Origin: Pseudoxanthomonas sp. X-1
Lineage (GTDB): Bacteria; Pseudomonadota; Gammaproteobacteria; Xanthomonadales; Xanthomonadaceae
Assembly (NCBI RefSeq): GCF_020042665.1
Contig: NZ_CP083376.1
Location: 3,508,001 to 3,572,000 of the forward strand
DNA: 64,000 nt
Direction of reading: 5' to 3'
Part shown: positions 17,765-28,227 of the stretch, in pieces
Position numbering within the stretch: position 1 is the first letter of the stretch
How the letters are laid out: every line of letters starts with the position of its first letter
Program-made: the position numbers and the translations under genes
The notes under the pieces: generated by a model
Database searches by the model: none
What the model was told of the DNA's origin: nothing
Seen by the model: only the letters and a program-made list of their open reading frames with translations

Positions 17765-18619
17765 TCAACCGCCTCGCGCGTGCCCGCTTGCCCACTGCGC
17801 CAGCAGCACCGCGGTGGCGGCGGCGACGTTGAGGCTCTCCACGCGGCCGGTGCCGGGGATGGACAGGGCCAGATCGCAGGCCTTGGCCAGGCCGCGGTCC
17901 ATGCCTTCGCCTTCGGCGCCCATCACGTAGACCAGCCGCTGCGGCAGCCGCGCGGCGAACAGGTCGTCACCGCCATGCACCAGCGTGGCGGCCAGGCCGA
18001 AGCCTGCGGCGCGCAGCGGCGCGAACGCATCCGCCGCCGCACCGGCCTGCACCAGCGTCACCGCTTCGGCGCCGCCTTCGGCCACGCGCGCGGCGGCGCC
18101 GGACAGGGCCAGCGGCGAATCCTGCGGCAGCAGCACGCCGGCCACGCCGAAGTGCGCGGCCGAGCGCAGGATCGCGCCGAAGTTGTGTGGGTTGCCCACC
18201 CCGTCCAGCCACAGCGCCAGCGCCGGGCCGGCGGGCAGTGCCGCGAGCCAGTCCGTCAACGACAGCGGCGCGCGCCGCAGCACATCGGCCACGACGCCCT
18301 CGTGGTGGCTGCTGGCGGCGAGCTTGTCCAGGTCGCCCTCCTCGACCACGCGGTAGCCCACGCGGTTGGCCACGCACCAGGCCAGGATCGGCTTGAGCGC
18401 CGGCACGCGCGCCTGGGTCAGATAGAGCTTGCGCAGGGCCTCGGGCCGCGCGCCAAACAGCGCGCGCACCGCGTTGAGGCCGTACAGGCGCACCTCCTCG
18501 CCGCGCCGCGCGGGGCGCGCATGCGGCTGCGGCGCCTCGTGTGGCGCCCGCTCGGCATCGCGCGCCGTGCGGGCGACCGGCGGGCGGCGCGGGGGCAGCT
18601 TCTGCCAGGGACCGGTCAT
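17765..18619 (-). CDS. TrmH/RlmB-family 2'-O-ribose RNA methyltransferase
   Basis: Starting at the ATG at 18619 ([20 protein letters not shown]) the protein has 284 residues. A basic, disordered N-terminus leads to a substrate-binding domain (RLYGLNAVRALFGARPEALR) and the SPOUT catalytic domain with its three motifs: WLDGVGNPHNFGAILRSAAH, VYVMGAEGEGM, and IPGTGRVESLNVAAATAVLL. Such enzymes methylate 23S rRNA G2251 (RlmB) or tRNA. I assign it to this group rather than firmly to rlmB, since xanthomonads encode several paralogues and the long N-terminal extension is unusual. Confidence 0.88.
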   Translation of the reverse strand: MTGPWQKLPPRRPPVARTARDAERAPHEAPQPHARPARRGEEVRLYGLNAVRALFGARPEALRKLYLTQARVPALKPILAWCVANRVGYRVVEEGDLDKLAASSHHEGVVADVLRRAPLSLTDWLAALPAGPALALWLDGVGNPHNFGAILRSAAHFGVAGVLLPQDSPLALSGAAARVAEGGAEAVTLVQAGAAADAFAPLRAAGFGLAATLVHGGDDLFAARLPQRLVYVMGAEGEGMDRGLAKACDLALSIPGTGRVESLNVAAATAVLLAQWASGHARGG

Positions 18620-18867
18620 GCGGGCACCGGTGGGAAAGAGGAGAACGACGATTTCATGGGGCGTCCGCCGGGGCACGGCGGTGGCTGCAGATGGATGCGT
18701 ACCTTACCCGAAGCGTTGGCCGGGCCTGCTTTTCGCGGCGCGGGGTGCCTGGTGGCTTCAGGCCGCTGTTCTTGCACGCTTCAAGCCCGCCGTGGCTACA
18801 CAGGCGAAGAGGTGGGTCGCCTGCGGAAGCCCATCGCCGCTATCGCGGCTGCCACCCCGACCCTCGG

Positions 18868-20853
18868 TCAGCCCAGGCCGAGGTGGACCAGGACGCGCTC
18901 GGCCATCTGGTCGGTGGATTCCTCGGCGGCGTGCAGGTGCAGTTCCGGTGCCTCGGGGGCCTCGTAGGGCGAGTCGATGCCGGTGAAGTTGGGGATCTTG
19001 CCGGCGCGCGCCTTGGCGTACAGGCCCTTGACGTCGCGCGCCTCGGCCACGGCCAGCGGCACATCGACGAACACCTCGACGAACTCGCCCGGCGCGAAGC
19101 GTTCGCGCGCCATGCGCCGCTCGGCGCGGAACGGCGAGATGAAGCTCACCAGCACGATCAGCCCGGCGTCGGCCATCAGCCGCGCGACCTCGGCCACGCG
19201 CCGGATGTTCTCCACGCGGTCCTCGTCGGTGAAGCCCAGGTCGCGATTCAGGCCATGGCGCACGTTGTCGCCGTCGAGCAGGAAGGTGTGGTGGCCCGAG
19301 GCGTGCAGCCGCTTCTCGACGCGGTTGGCGATGGTGGACTTGCCGGCGCCGGACAGGCCGGTGAACCACAGCACGCGCGGGGTCTGGCCCTTGATCCGCG
19401 CCCGCGCGGCCTTGTCCACGTCCAGATGCTGCCAGTGCACGTTGCCGGCGCGGCGCAGGGCGAAGTCCAGCGTACCCGCGCCGACGGTGGCGTTGGTCTG
19501 GCGATCGATCAGGATGAAGCCGCCCAGCGCGCGGTTGCGCGCATACGGCTCGAAGGCGATCGGCGCGTCCAGCGACAGGTTGCACACGCCGACTTCATTG
19601 AGTTCCAGGCGCTTGGCGGCCAGCGCCTCCTGGGTGTTCACGTCGATGCGGTGCTTGATCTCGCTGACGCTGGCCGGCACGGTGCGCGCGCCGATCTGCA
19701 GCCAGTACGGGCGGCCCGGCAGCAGCGGCGCATCGTCCATCCACAGCAGGTGCGCGGCGAACTGGTCGGATACCTCCGGCGGATCGCCGGCGGCGGCGAT
19801 CACGTCGCCGCGGCTGATGTCGATCTCGTCGGCCAGGGTCAACGTCACCGCCTGCCCGGCGCGGGCCAATGCCACATCGCCATTGGCGTCCAGCACCCTG
19901 GCCACGGTCGAACGGCGCGCCGAGGGCAGCACCACCACCGCCTCGCCCGGGCGCACCTCACCGGCGGCGATGGTGCCGGCGAAGCCGCGGAAGTTCGCGT
20001 TCGGGCGGTTGACGTACTGCACCGGCAGGCGCAGGCCGAGCGTCTCCGTCGCGTCGTCCAGGGTCAGCGTGTCCAGGTGTTCGAGCAGGCTGGGTCCGGC
20101 ATACCAGGGCGTGCGCGACGAGCGGCTGGACAGGTTGTCGCCTTCCAGCGCCGAGAGCGGGATCGCCTGCACCTGCGCGATGCCCAGCTGCGCGGCCAGC
20201 GCCTGGTAGTCGCGCGCGATGGCGTCGAACACGGCCTGGTCGAAGTCGACCAGATCCATCTTGTTCACCGCCAGCACCACGTGCCGCAGGCCCAGCAGCG
20301 AGACGATGTAGCTGTGCCGGCGCGTCTGGGTCTGCAGGCCCTTGCGCGCATCGACCAGCACCACGGCCACGTCGGCGGTGGAGGCGCCGGTGGCCATGTT
20401 GCGCGTGTACTGCGCGTGGCCGGGGCAGTCGGCCACGATGTACTTGCGCCGCTCGGTATCGAAGTAGCGGTAGGCCACGTCGATGGTGATGCCCTGCTCG
20501 CGCTCGGCGGCCAGGCCGTCGAGCAGCAGCGCATAGTCGATGCGCGCGCCCTGCGTGCCGTGGCGGCGGCTGTCGCTTTCCAGCGCGGCCAGCTGGTCGT
20601 CGAACAACCGCTTGCTGTCGTGCAGCAGGCGCCCGATCAGCGTGCTCTTGCCATCGTCCACGCTGCCGCAGGTGATGAAGCGCAGCAGCGGCTTGGATTC
20701 GTGCTGCCGCAGGTAGGCTTTGACGGCTGCGCCGTCGGGATTGGGGATTCGGGATTCGGGATTGGCAACGGCGCTTCCTCCCTTTGCCGCATCCGCCGGC
20801 AGGCCCCGCTTCTGCGAATCCCCAATCCCCAATCCCGAATCCCTGCCTTCCAT
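18868..20853 (-). CDS. cysN: Bifunctional sulfate adenylyltransferase subunit 1 / adenylylsulfate kinase
   Basis: A 661-residue CysN-CysC fusion. The GTPase part has P-loop GSVDDGKST (63-71), [12 protein letters not shown] and NKMDL; beta-barrel domains follow; the C-terminal APS kinase has P-loop GLSGAGKST (about 495-503) and GDNVRHGLN. With CysD it makes APS from sulfate and ATP driven by GTP, then phosphorylates it to PAPS. The ATG at 20853 overlaps the cysD stop as TGATG. Residues 5-40, between that ATG and the conserved [18 protein letters not shown], are encoded by a heptamer-repeat element at 20737-20843. No ATG or GTG lies between, only a TTG at codon 8, so the element appears to be translated as an N-terminal extension. 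Confidence 0.95.
   Translation of the reverse strand: MEGRDSGLGIGDSQKRGLPADAAKGGSAVANPESRIPNPDGAAVKAYLRQHESKPLLRFITCGSVDDGKSTLIGRLLHDSKRLFDDQLAALESDSRRHGTQGARIDYALLLDGLAAEREQGITIDVAYRYFDTERRKYIVADCPGHAQYTRNMATGASTADVAVVLVDARKGLQTQTRRHSYIVSLLGLRHVVLAVNKMDLVDFDQAVFDAIARDYQALAAQLGIAQVQAIPLSALEGDNLSSRSSRTPWYAGPSLLEHLDTLTLDDATETLGLRLPVQYVNRPNANFRGFAGTIAAGEVRPGEAVVVLPSARRSTVARVLDANGDVALARAGQAVTLTLADEIDISRGDVIAAAGDPPEVSDQFAAHLLWMDDAPLLPGRPYWLQIGARTVPASVSEIKHRIDVNTQEALAAKRLELNEVGVCNLSLDAPIAFEPYARNRALGGFILIDRQTNATVGAGTLDFALRRAGNVHWQHLDVDKAARARIKGQTPRVLWFTGLSGAGKSTIANRVEKRLHASGHHTFLLDGDNVRHGLNRDLGFTDEDRVENIRRVAEVARLMADAGLIVLVSFISPFRAERRMARERFAPGEFVEVFVDVPLAVAEARDVKGLYAKARAGKIPNFTGIDSPYEAPEAPELHLHAAEESTDQMAERVLVHLGLG
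20737..20843. repeat. Heptamer-repeat element inside the 5' end of cysN
   Basis: Four GGGATTG/C units at 20737-20764 and four inverted G/CAATCCC units at 20816-20843 flank a 51-bp core. A 14-bp perfect stem is possible between 20751-20764 and 20830-20843. It resembles the element between cysJ and cysI. Here it lies between the cysN start codon and the conserved part of the protein, and the reading frame stays open through it. Confidence 0.85.
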
Positions 20854-21764
20854 CAGAAATACCCTTCCAGCTTCTTCTGCTCCATCGACGCGCCCGGGTC
20901 CTGGTCGATCACGCGGCCCTGGCGTTCGGAGCTGGTGGCCACCAGCATCTCGGCGATGATCTTCTCCAGGGTGTCGGCCTGCGACTCGATCGCGCCGGTC
21001 AGCGGGTAGCAGCCCAGCGTGCGGAAGCGCACCGACTTCAGCTGCGGCACTTCGCCCTCGCGCAGCGGCAGGCGTTCGTCGTCGACCATGATCAGCGCCC
21101 CGTCGCGTTCAACGACCGGGCGCTCGGCGGCGAAGTACAGCGGCACCACCGGGATGCGCTCGCGGTAGATGTAGAGCCAGATGTCCAGCTCGGTCCAGTT
21201 GCTCAAGGGGAAGGCGCGTACGCTCTCGCCGGGGTGAATGCGGGCGTTGTAGAGGTTCCACAGCTCGGGGCGCTGGTGCTTGGGATCCCAGCGGTGCCTG
21301 TCGTTGCGGAAAGAGAACACGCGTTCCTTGGCCCGCGCCTTCTCCTCGTCGCGACGCGCGCCGCCGATGGCCGCGTCGAACCTGTGCTGGTCCAGCGCCT
21401 GCTTCAGGCCCTGGGTCTTCATGATGTCGGTATGGACCGTGGCGCCGTGGCTGAACGGACCGACGTTCTGCGCCACGCCATCCGGGTTGATGTGCACGCG
21501 CAGCTCGACGCCGGTCTCGGCGGCGCGACGGTCGCGGAAGGCGATCATCTCGCGGAACTTCCAGCGCGTGTCCACGTGCAGCAGCGGGATCGGCGGCACC
21601 GCCGGGGCGAAGGCCTTGAGCAGCAGGTGCAGCAGCACCGAGGAATCCTTGCCGACCGAATACAGCATCACCGGGTTGCGGAACGCGGCGGCCACCTCGC
21701 GCAGGATGTGGAGGCTCTCGGCCTCCAGGCGGTCGAGATGGGACAGGGTGGGCACAGCGCTCAT
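20853..21764 (-). CDS. cysD: Sulfate adenylyltransferase subunit 2
   Basis: A 303-residue CysD starting [20 protein letters not shown] at 21764; the frame is open further upstream but the extra residues are proline-rich and unlike the family. The PP-loop ATP-pyrophosphatase motif [12 protein letters not shown] is present, as are [32 protein letters not shown] and the C-terminal [14 protein letters not shown] and [11 protein letters not shown]. It adenylylates sulfate together with CysN. It overlaps cysN by the TGATG junction and is divergent from cysJ. Confidence 0.96.
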   Translation of the reverse strand: MSAVPTLSHLDRLEAESLHILREVAAAFRNPVMLYSVGKDSSVLLHLLLKAFAPAVPPIPLLHVDTRWKFREMIAFRDRRAAETGVELRVHINPDGVAQNVGPFSHGATVHTDIMKTQGLKQALDQHRFDAAIGGARRDEEKARAKERVFSFRNDRHRWDPKHQRPELWNLYNARIHPGESVRAFPLSNWTELDIWLYIYRERIPVVPLYFAAERPVVERDGALIMVDDERLPLREGEVPQLKSVRFRTLGCYPLTGAIESQADTLEKIIAEMLVATSSERQGRVIDQDPGASMEQKKLEGYF

Positions 21765-21840
21765 CGGCTCGGATGGAGAGGAACGGGGCCCGGACGCAGC
21801 GGGGACCGGGCTCGGACGGTGGGGCGGCAGTATTGGCACC

Positions 21841-21863
21841 GCTTATTCCCGGACGAAATAAGC
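21841..21863. promoter_or_regulatory. Candidate LysR-type (CysB) operator between cysD and cysJ
   Basis: GCTTATT-N9-AATAAGC, a perfect inverted repeat with the T-N11-A geometry of LysR regulators, lies in the 191-base divergent region. A further CATAAGC (21870-21876) and ATAACCCT (21879-21886) follow. ATAAGC and ATAACCCT are also found, in either orientation, in the cysB-cysG divergent region. CysB is the natural candidate; this is inference. Confidence 0.55.
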
Positions 21864-21955
21864 ACGGAGCATAAGCCCATAACCCTGCATCCTTTCAGCC
21901 ATGTGACGGCGGCGCCTAGCATCGAGGCTCCCACACGCCGCTCTACGGAATCGCG

Positions 21956-23818
21956 ATGTCCGCTGTACCCCCCGCGCTGGCTGCCGGCCCCTTGCCCGAC
22001 GACCGCAAGGCGCTGCTGGCACGGGTGGTCGATGGCCTGGACAGCGCCTCGCTGTGGTGGCTGTCCGGCTTCACCGCCGGCCTGGCCCAGGCCGCGCACC
22101 CGGCGCCCCACCTGGCCCTGCTGCAGGGCGCGGCCGCCAGCGCGGCGGCGCCCGCTACGGGGACAGGCGAGCGGGCCACCGTGCTGTACGGCAGCCAGAC
22201 CGGCAATGCCAAGCGCGCCGCCGAGGCCCTGGCCGCCGCGCTGGAAGGCGCCGGCCTGGCCGTGCGCCTGGTGCGCACCGACGCCTATGCCACGCGCGAA
22301 CTGGCCGCCGAGCGCCTGCTCTACCTGGTGATCAGCACCCAGGGCGAGGGCGATCCGCCGGACGATGCGATCGGATTCAGCGAATTCCTACTCGGCCGCC
22401 GCGCGCCCAGGCTGCCGGAGCTGAAGTTCGCCGTGCTTGGCCTGGGCGACTCGAGCTATGCCGACTTCTGCGGCATCTCCCGGCGCCTGGACGCGCGCCT
22501 GGCCGAGCTGGGCGCCATCCGCCTGCTGCCGGCCGGCGAGGCCGACCTGGACATCGACACCGTCGCCCAGCCCTGGCGCGAGCAGGCCCTGGAGCAGGCC
22601 CGCAAGGTCCTCAAGACCGCCCCGGCCGCGCCCAGCGCCAAGGTCACCCCGCTCCGCCCGGCGCCGGCGGCCCAGGCGGTCTCGCCCAGCGCGCCGTTCC
22701 AGGCCGAGGTGCTGGCCAACCAGCCCATCGCCGGCCGCGACTTCAAGGGCCCGGCCTTCGGCCGCCACGGCGCGCCGGACAAGCAGGTGCGCCACATCGA
22801 GCTGTCGCTGGAAGGCAGCGGCCTGAGCTACGAGCCCGGCGATGCGCTGGGCATCGTGCACCGCAATCCCGACGCGCTGGTCGAGCCCCTGCTGGCGGCG
22901 CTCAAGCTGGACGGCGACGCCGCCCACCATGTCGATGGCACCCAGCGCAGCGTGCGCGAGTGGCTGGCCGGGCATCGTGAGCTGAGCAAGCTCTCGCGCC
23001 CGTTCCTGGCCGCGCACGCGCGCCTGGCCGGCGCGCGCGAGCTGGAAGACCTGCTCGCCCCCGGCAACGCCGACCTCTCCGCCCTGCTCTCCAGCCACCA
23101 GGTGATCGACGTGCTGCGCCGCTGGCCGGTGGACTGGAACGTGGGCGAGTTGCTGGCCGCGCTGCGGCCGCTGGCGCCGCGCCTGTATTCCATCGCCTCC
23201 AGCCGCAAGCGCGTGGGCGAGGAGGTCCACCTGACCGTGGACGTGCTGGGCTACCACGCGCACGGCCACGCGCACAGCGGCTCGGCCAGCGGCTTCCTGG
23301 CCGGGCTGGCCGAAGGCGACCGCGCGCCGGTCTACATCGAAGCCAACGACCGCTTCCGCGTGCCGGCGGACGGCGCGCGCGACATCCTCATGGTCGGCCC
23401 CGGCACCGGCGTGGCGCCGTTCCGCGCCTTCGTGCAGGAGCGGGCCGAGACCGGTGCGAGCGGCCGCAACTGGCTGTTCTTCGGCGCGCAGCACTTCAAC
23501 AGCGGTTTCCTCTACCAGAGCGAATGGCAGGACGCGCTCAAGCGCGGCGAGCTGGACCGGCTGGACCTGGCGTTCTCGCGCGACCAGGCCGACAAGCTGT
23601 ACGTGCAGCACCGGCTGCGCGAACGCGGCCGCGAGGTCTTCGACTGGCTGCAGTCCGGCGCGCACTTCTACGTGTGCGGCTCGATCGCCATGGGCAAGGA
23701 CGTGCACGCCGCCCTGAGCGACATCGTCGCCGAACACGGCGCCCTGGACGCCGATGCCGCGCACGACTACCTCACCACGCTGCAGACGGAGGGGCGGTAT
23801 GCGCGCGATGTCTATTAG
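21956..23818 (+). CDS. cysJ: Sulfite reductase (NADPH) flavoprotein alpha subunit
   Basis: A 620-residue CysJ. After an N-terminal region the flavodoxin-like FMN domain starts at about residue 73 with [20 protein letters not shown] and has [20 protein letters not shown] and [13 protein letters not shown]. The ferredoxin-reductase half has [20 protein letters not shown] (FAD), [16 protein letters not shown] (NADPH), [15 protein letters not shown] and a C-terminal tyrosine region. It passes electrons from NADPH to the CysI hemoprotein. It heads the cysJ-cysI-cysH operon; its last codons overlap a possible upstream start for cysI. Confidence 0.97.
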   Translation: MSAVPPALAAGPLPDDRKALLARVVDGLDSASLWWLSGFTAGLAQAAHPAPHLALLQGAAASAAAPATGTGERATVLYGSQTGNAKRAAEALAAALEGAGLAVRLVRTDAYATRELAAERLLYLVISTQGEGDPPDDAIGFSEFLLGRRAPRLPELKFAVLGLGDSSYADFCGISRRLDARLAELGAIRLLPAGEADLDIDTVAQPWREQALEQARKVLKTAPAAPSAKVTPLRPAPAAQAVSPSAPFQAEVLANQPIAGRDFKGPAFGRHGAPDKQVRHIELSLEGSGLSYEPGDALGIVHRNPDALVEPLLAALKLDGDAAHHVDGTQRSVREWLAGHRELSKLSRPFLAAHARLAGARELEDLLAPGNADLSALLSSHQVIDVLRRWPVDWNVGELLAALRPLAPRLYSIASSRKRVGEEVHLTVDVLGYHAHGHAHSGSASGFLAGLAEGDRAPVYIEANDRFRVPADGARDILMVGPGTGVAPFRAFVQERAETGASGRNWLFFGAQHFNSGFLYQSEWQDALKRGELDRLDLAFSRDQADKLYVQHRLRERGREVFDWLQSGAHFYVCGSIAMGKDVHAALSDIVAEHGALDADAAHDYLTTLQTEGRYARDVY

Positions 23819-23821
23819 GAC

Positions 23822-23920
23822 GGGGACTGGGGATTCGGGATTGGGGATGCGATGTCCGCAGCCGCCCGCTCGCCCTTGCCTTTGCCAATCCCCAATCCCC
23901 AATCCCGAATCCCCAATCCC
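23822..23920. repeat. Heptamer-repeat hairpin element at the cysJ-cysI junction
   Basis: GGGGATTC/GGGATTG units at 23822-23848 and five inverted C/GAATCCC units at 23886-23920 flank a short core. Bases 23829-23846 and 23897-23914 form a perfect 18-bp inverted repeat. It ends one base before the conventional cysI ATG, so C-rich repeat occupies the Shine-Dalgarno position. Confidence 0.88.
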
Positions 23921-23921
23921 C

Positions 23922-25634
23922 ATGCATTCAGTAGAAGACATCAAGGCCGAGAGCCGCCGCCTGCGCGGCAGCCTGCTCGAGAGCCTGGCCGACCCGGTCA
24001 CCGGCGCGCTGCGCGAGGACGACCAGACGCTGATCAAGTACCACGGCAGCTATCAGCAGGACGACCGCGACCTGCGCGACGAGCGCCGGCGGCAGAAGCT
24101 CGAGCCCGCCTACCAGTTCATGATCCGCACGCGCACTCCGGGCGGGGTCATCACCCCGGCGCAGTGGCTGAAGCTGGACGCCATCGCCACCCGCTACGGC
24201 AACCACTCGCTGCGCGTGACCACGCGCCAGGCCTTCCAGTTCCATGGCGTCATCAAGCGCGAGCTGAAGGCTACGATGCAGGCCATCAACGCCGCGCTGA
24301 TCGACACGCTGGCCGCCTGCGGCGACGTCAACCGCAACGTGCAGGTCGCGGCCAACCCGCTGCTGTCCGAGGCGCATGCCACCCTGTACGCCGATGCGGC
24401 GGCGACCTCCGAGCGCCTGCTGCCCAACACCCGCGCCTACTACGAGATCTGGCTGGACGAGGAGAAGGTGGCCGGCGCAGGCGAGGAGGCCGAGCCGATC
24501 TACGGCGACAAGTACCTGCCGCGCAAGTTCAAGATCGGCTTCGCGCTGCCGCCGATCAACGATGTCGATGTATTCGCCAACGATCTGGGCTTCATCGGTG
24601 TGACCGATGAAGCCGGCCGGATCGTCGGCTACAACGTCAGCCTGGGCGGCGGCATGGGTGCGACCCATGGCGATCCGGAGACCTGGCCACGGGTGGCCGA
24701 CGTGGCCGGCTTCATCCCGCGCGAGCGGCTGCTGGACGTGGCGACCGCCGTGGTCACCACCCAGCGCGATTACGGCAACCGCGCGGTGCGCAAGCGCGCG
24801 CGCTTCAAGTACACCATCGACGACCACGGCCTGGACTTCATCAAGGCGCAGATCGAGCAGCGTGCCGGCATCGCCTTCGCGCCGGCGCGGCCATTCGCGT
24901 TCGAGCACAACGGCGATCGCTACGGCTGGACCCAGGGCGGCGACGGCCGCTGGCATCTGACCCTGTCGCTGGGCGCTGGGCGCATCGCCGATGTCGGCGC
25001 CGCCACCCAGCTCACCGGGCTGCGCGAGATCGCGCTGCGGCTGCAGGACGCGGGTGCCGGCGAGTTGCGCATGACCTCCAACCAGAACCTGGTCATCTCC
25101 AATCTCGACGACGCGCTGAAGGCGGAGGTGGACGCGCTGGTGTCGGCCCATGGCCTGGACGCCGGCAACGCGCTGCCGACCGCGCTCGCGCGCAAGGCCA
25201 TGGCCTGCGTCGCCCTGCCCACCTGTGGCCTGGCCATGGCCGAAGCCGAGCGCTATCTGCCCGACTTCACCGGCAAGCTGCAGCCGCTGCTGGAGAAGCA
25301 CGGCCTGGCCCAGGCACCGATCGTGCTGCGCATCTCCGGCTGCCCGAACGGCTGCTCGCGGCCGTACCTGGCCGAGATCGCCCTGGTCGGCAAGGCGCCG
25401 GGCCGCTACAACCTGATGCTGGGCGGCGATCATCGCGGCCAGCGCCTCAACACGCTGTACCGCGAGAACATCACCGAGGAGGAGATCCTCGGCGCGCTCG
25501 ACCCCTTGTTCGGCCGCTATGCCGCCGAACGCGACGACGCCGAAGGCTTCGGCGACTTCCTCCATCGCGCCGGCGAGATCGGCCTGCCGCCCTATCCCAC
25601 CCATCGTGCCATTCCCGTGGAGCTGCACGCATGA
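23922..25634 (+). CDS. cysI: Sulfite reductase hemoprotein beta subunit
   Basis: A 570-residue CysI from ATG 23922 ([20 protein letters not shown]). Siroheme/Fe4S4 ligands are [16 protein letters not shown] (Cys-x5-Cys) and [17 protein letters not shown] (Cys-x3-Cys); sulfite-binding basic regions such as [19 protein letters not shown] are present. It reduces sulfite to sulfide with six electrons from CysJ. The conventional start has no Shine-Dalgarno. The same frame is open upstream to ATG 23799, which has GGAGG six bases before it and overlaps the end of cysJ, so translation may start there (or at ATG 23808) and run through the repeat, adding about 40 residues. The stop overlaps the cysH start as ATGA. 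Confidence 0.95.
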   Translation: MHSVEDIKAESRRLRGSLLESLADPVTGALREDDQTLIKYHGSYQQDDRDLRDERRRQKLEPAYQFMIRTRTPGGVITPAQWLKLDAIATRYGNHSLRVTTRQAFQFHGVIKRELKATMQAINAALIDTLAACGDVNRNVQVAANPLLSEAHATLYADAAATSERLLPNTRAYYEIWLDEEKVAGAGEEAEPIYGDKYLPRKFKIGFALPPINDVDVFANDLGFIGVTDEAGRIVGYNVSLGGGMGATHGDPETWPRVADVAGFIPRERLLDVATAVVTTQRDYGNRAVRKRARFKYTIDDHGLDFIKAQIEQRAGIAFAPARPFAFEHNGDRYGWTQGGDGRWHLTLSLGAGRIADVGAATQLTGLREIALRLQDAGAGELRMTSNQNLVISNLDDALKAEVDALVSAHGLDAGNALPTALARKAMACVALPTCGLAMAEAERYLPDFTGKLQPLLEKHGLAQAPIVLRISGCPNGCSRPYLAEIALVGKAPGRYNLMLGGDHRGQRLNTLYRENITEEEILGALDPLFGRYAAERDDAEGFGDFLHRAGEIGLPPYPTHRAIPVELHA

Positions 25635-26368
25635 CCGCCCTGCCCGCCAACGACGATCCGCACCTGGACTCCGGTTCGCCCGCCATCGACCTGGACGCGG
25701 CCAACGCCGCACTCGAGGCGATGGACGCGCCGGCGCGCGTGGCCTGGGCGCTGGCCCATGGCCCAGCGCAGGCAGCGCTGTCCTCCAGCTTCGGCGCGCA
25801 GTCGGCCGTGGCCCTGCACCTGCTGACCCAGCAGCTGCCGGACATCCCGGTGATCCTGGTGGACACCGGGTATCTGTTCCCGGAGACCTACCGCTTCGCC
25901 GATGCGCTGATCGAGCGGCTCAAGCTCAACATCCAGATCTTCCGCCCGCTGGTCAGCCGCGCCTGGATGGAGGCGCGCCACGGCCGCCTGTGGGAACAGG
26001 GCGTGGTCGGTATCGAGCAGTACAACAACCTGCGCAAGGTCGAGCCGATGCGCCGGGCGCTGGACGAGCTGGACGTGGGCACCTGGTTCACCGGCCTGCG
26101 CCGCCAGCAGTCGACCAGCCGCGCCGCCACGCCGATCGTGCAGCTGCGCGGTGCGCGCTGGAAGGTCAGCCCGATCGCCGACTGGACCGACCGCGACGTG
26201 TGGCAGTACATGAAGCAGCACGACCTGCCCTATCACCCGCTGTGGGAAGAGGGCTACGTGTCCATCGGCGACTTCCACACCACCCGCCGCTGGGAACCCG
26301 GCATGCGCGAGGAAGACACCCGCTTCTTCGGCCTCAAGCGCGAGTGCGGGATCCACGAGGACATCTGA
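25631..26368 (+). CDS. cysH: Phosphoadenylyl-sulfate (PAPS) reductase
   Basis: A 245-residue CysH of the PP-loop family. Visible are [53 protein letters not shown] and the C-terminal catalytic [10 protein letters not shown] with the thioredoxin-linked cysteine. The paired cysteines that bind Fe-S in APS reductases are absent, which agrees with PAPS as substrate and with the CysC domain fused to CysN. It starts inside the cysI stop (ATGA), implying translational coupling. Confidence 0.96.
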   Translation: MTALPANDDPHLDSGSPAIDLDAANAALEAMDAPARVAWALAHGPAQAALSSSFGAQSAVALHLLTQQLPDIPVILVDTGYLFPETYRFADALIERLKLNIQIFRPLVSRAWMEARHGRLWEQGVVGIEQYNNLRKVEPMRRALDELDVGTWFTGLRRQQSTSRAATPIVQLRGARWKVSPIADWTDRDVWQYMKQHDLPYHPLWEEGYVSIGDFHTTRRWEPGMREEDTRFFGLKRECGIHEDI

Positions 26369-26761
26369 GCGCTGTGCGCTTCCACCCACTCCCTTTGGCC
26401 GCGGGCCAACGGAAATTCGAAGTCGCGGCTAGCGACTGAGGGGGAGGGGTCGCTCTTCGCGAGGAAGGCAAAAGCAGAAGCCCCCCCCTCCCAGCCTCCC
26501 CCTTCGCTGCGCGAAAGCGGAGGGGCTGAGCGCTTGGTGGGAGCCGCCATGGCGGCGATGGGGCTTCACCGGTAGAGCCCCTCGCCGCCATGGCGGCTCC
26601 CACGACAGCGCCGACCAGCGCCAGCGCTTGCTGCGCCACATCCTGCGGGCGCAGCTGTGCCACTGGCCTTGGACCCGGGCGATGCGCTAGAACTGTCGGA
26701 CCGGCCCCGGAGGGAGGCTGGCCCCGCCACGCGCGCCCGCGCCTACCGCCTCCCGCCCGCC
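26369..26761. other. Intergenic stretch with repeats after cysH
   Basis: This gap contains a G/C-rich low-complexity segment (26435-26526) ending in the imperfect hairpin CCTTCGC-TGC-GCGAAAGCGG, a motif type also present at 52032-52050, and then the long REP hairpin listed separately. The last 100 bases should hold the promoter of the APC permease gene, with TAGAAC at 26688 as a weak -10 candidate. Confidence 0.5.
26537..26603. repeat. Long compound REP hairpin
   Basis: Perfect 20-bp inverted arms, GTGGGAGCCGCCATGGCGGC at 26537-26556 and its complement at 26584-26603, enclose a 27-base loop that itself contains GGGGCT...AGCCCC. The right half is nearly the same as the repeat at 55474-55524. 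Confidence 0.85.
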
Positions 26762-28153
26762 ATGACCGACGTCGCCTCCGATTCCCACGACCAGGCCCTG
26801 GCCCGCCTGGGCTACCGGCCCGAGCTGCGCCGCAGGCTCGGCCTGGACGATCTGCTGGTCTACGGCCTGGTGTGCATGGTGCCGACCGCGCCGTTCGCCA
26901 TCTTCGGCGGGGTGTTCGACGTCAGCCACGGCATGGTGCCGCTGGTCTACCTGGTGGGCTTCGGCGCGATGCTGTTCACCGCGCTGAGCTACCAGCAGAT
27001 GGCGCAGGCCTTTCCGGTCGCCGGGTCGGTCTACGCCTACGTGGGGCGCGGCCTGCATGAGAGCGCCGGGTTCCTGGCCGGCTGGGCGATCCTGCTGGAC
27101 TATCTGCTCGTCCCCACCCTGCTCTACGTGATCGGCGCCAACGCCATGGCCAGCGTGTTTCCCGGCCTCCCGCAGCAGGCCTGGATCGTGTTCTTCGTCG
27201 TGCTCAACACGGCGGTGAACCTGCGCCGCGTGGAGACCACGGCGCGCGCCAACCTGGTGTTCCTGGGCGTGCAGCTGGTGGTGCTGGCGGTGTTCGCCGT
27301 GCTGGCGGCGCTGGCGATCCAGCGCGGCGCCTACGGGGCGCACTGGAGCCTGCGCCCGCTGTACGACCCGGCCGCGTTCTCGCTGCCGATGCTGTTCGGC
27401 GCGCTGTCGATGGCGGTGCTGTCCTTCCTCGGCTTCGATGCGATCTCCACGCTGACCGAGGAGAGCCGCGGCGGCGCGCGCGCGGTCGGCCGCGCCACCG
27501 TGGTGTCGCTGGCGATGGTGGCGGCGCTGTTCGTGCTGCAGACCTGGCTGGCGGCGCTGCTGCTGCCCGAGCTGCGCCGCTTCCCCGACGAAGCGGCGTC
27601 CAACAACGCCTTCTTCGAGGTCGGCCGGCGCGTGGCCGGGCCGTGGATGCAGATCGTGATCGCGCTGACCGTGGCCGTCGGCGCGGCGCTGGCCAACGCG
27701 CTGGTGTCGCAGGCGGCGACCTCGCGACTGCTGTTCGCGATGGCGCGCGACGGCCAGCTGCCGCGCTTCCTGCGCAAGGTGCATGCAGGCAGCGGCGTGC
27801 CGCGCCGGGCGATCCTGCTGGTGGCGGGCCTGAGCCTGGTGCTGGGGCTGCTGTTCCTGGGCAAGATCGCGCTGCTGGCCACGGTGTGCAACTTCGGTGC
27901 GTTGACGGCCTTCGCGCTGCTGCACGTGGCGGTGGCCTGGCATTTCCGCCGGTCCGGACGCTGGCTGATGCATGGGGTGGTGCCGCTGGTTGGCGGGCTG
28001 ATCCTGCTGTACGTGCTCTACAACGCCGACCGCCTGGCGCAGATCGGTGGCCTGGCCTGGCTGGCGGCCGGGGTGGTGGTGGCGCTGGTGCTGCGCCGGC
28101 GCGGGCGTTCGCTGCAGTTGGCCTTGGACCGGACTTCGCCGCCCGGGTCCTGA
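26762..28153 (+). CDS. APC-superfamily amino acid permease
   Basis: A 463-residue inner-membrane permease from ATG 26762. About 12 hydrophobic helices are readable. APC features are LGLDDLLVYGLVCMVPTAPF near the first helix, LSYQQMAQAFPVAGSVYAYV, and LSFLGFDAISTLTEESRGG in helix 6. The substrate is probably an amino acid or amine; nothing nearby fixes it. The acyl-CoA synthetase gene follows 74 bases later on the same strand. Confidence 0.88.
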   Translation: MTDVASDSHDQALARLGYRPELRRRLGLDDLLVYGLVCMVPTAPFAIFGGVFDVSHGMVPLVYLVGFGAMLFTALSYQQMAQAFPVAGSVYAYVGRGLHESAGFLAGWAILLDYLLVPTLLYVIGANAMASVFPGLPQQAWIVFFVVLNTAVNLRRVETTARANLVFLGVQLVVLAVFAVLAALAIQRGAYGAHWSLRPLYDPAAFSLPMLFGALSMAVLSFLGFDAISTLTEESRGGARAVGRATVVSLAMVAALFVLQTWLAALLLPELRRFPDEAASNNAFFEVGRRVAGPWMQIVIALTVAVGAALANALVSQAATSRLLFAMARDGQLPRFLRKVHAGSGVPRRAILLVAGLSLVLGLLFLGKIALLATVCNFGALTAFALLHVAVAWHFRRSGRWLMHGVVPLVGGLILLYVLYNADRLAQIGGLAWLAAGVVVALVLRRRGRSLQLALDRTSPPGS

Positions 28154-28227
28154 GGCGCCGCGGCGCGGCGTCATGGCCGCGACCGACGCGCTAGAGTTGG
28201 GCCCCATCGCCCGACACGACGCACCGC

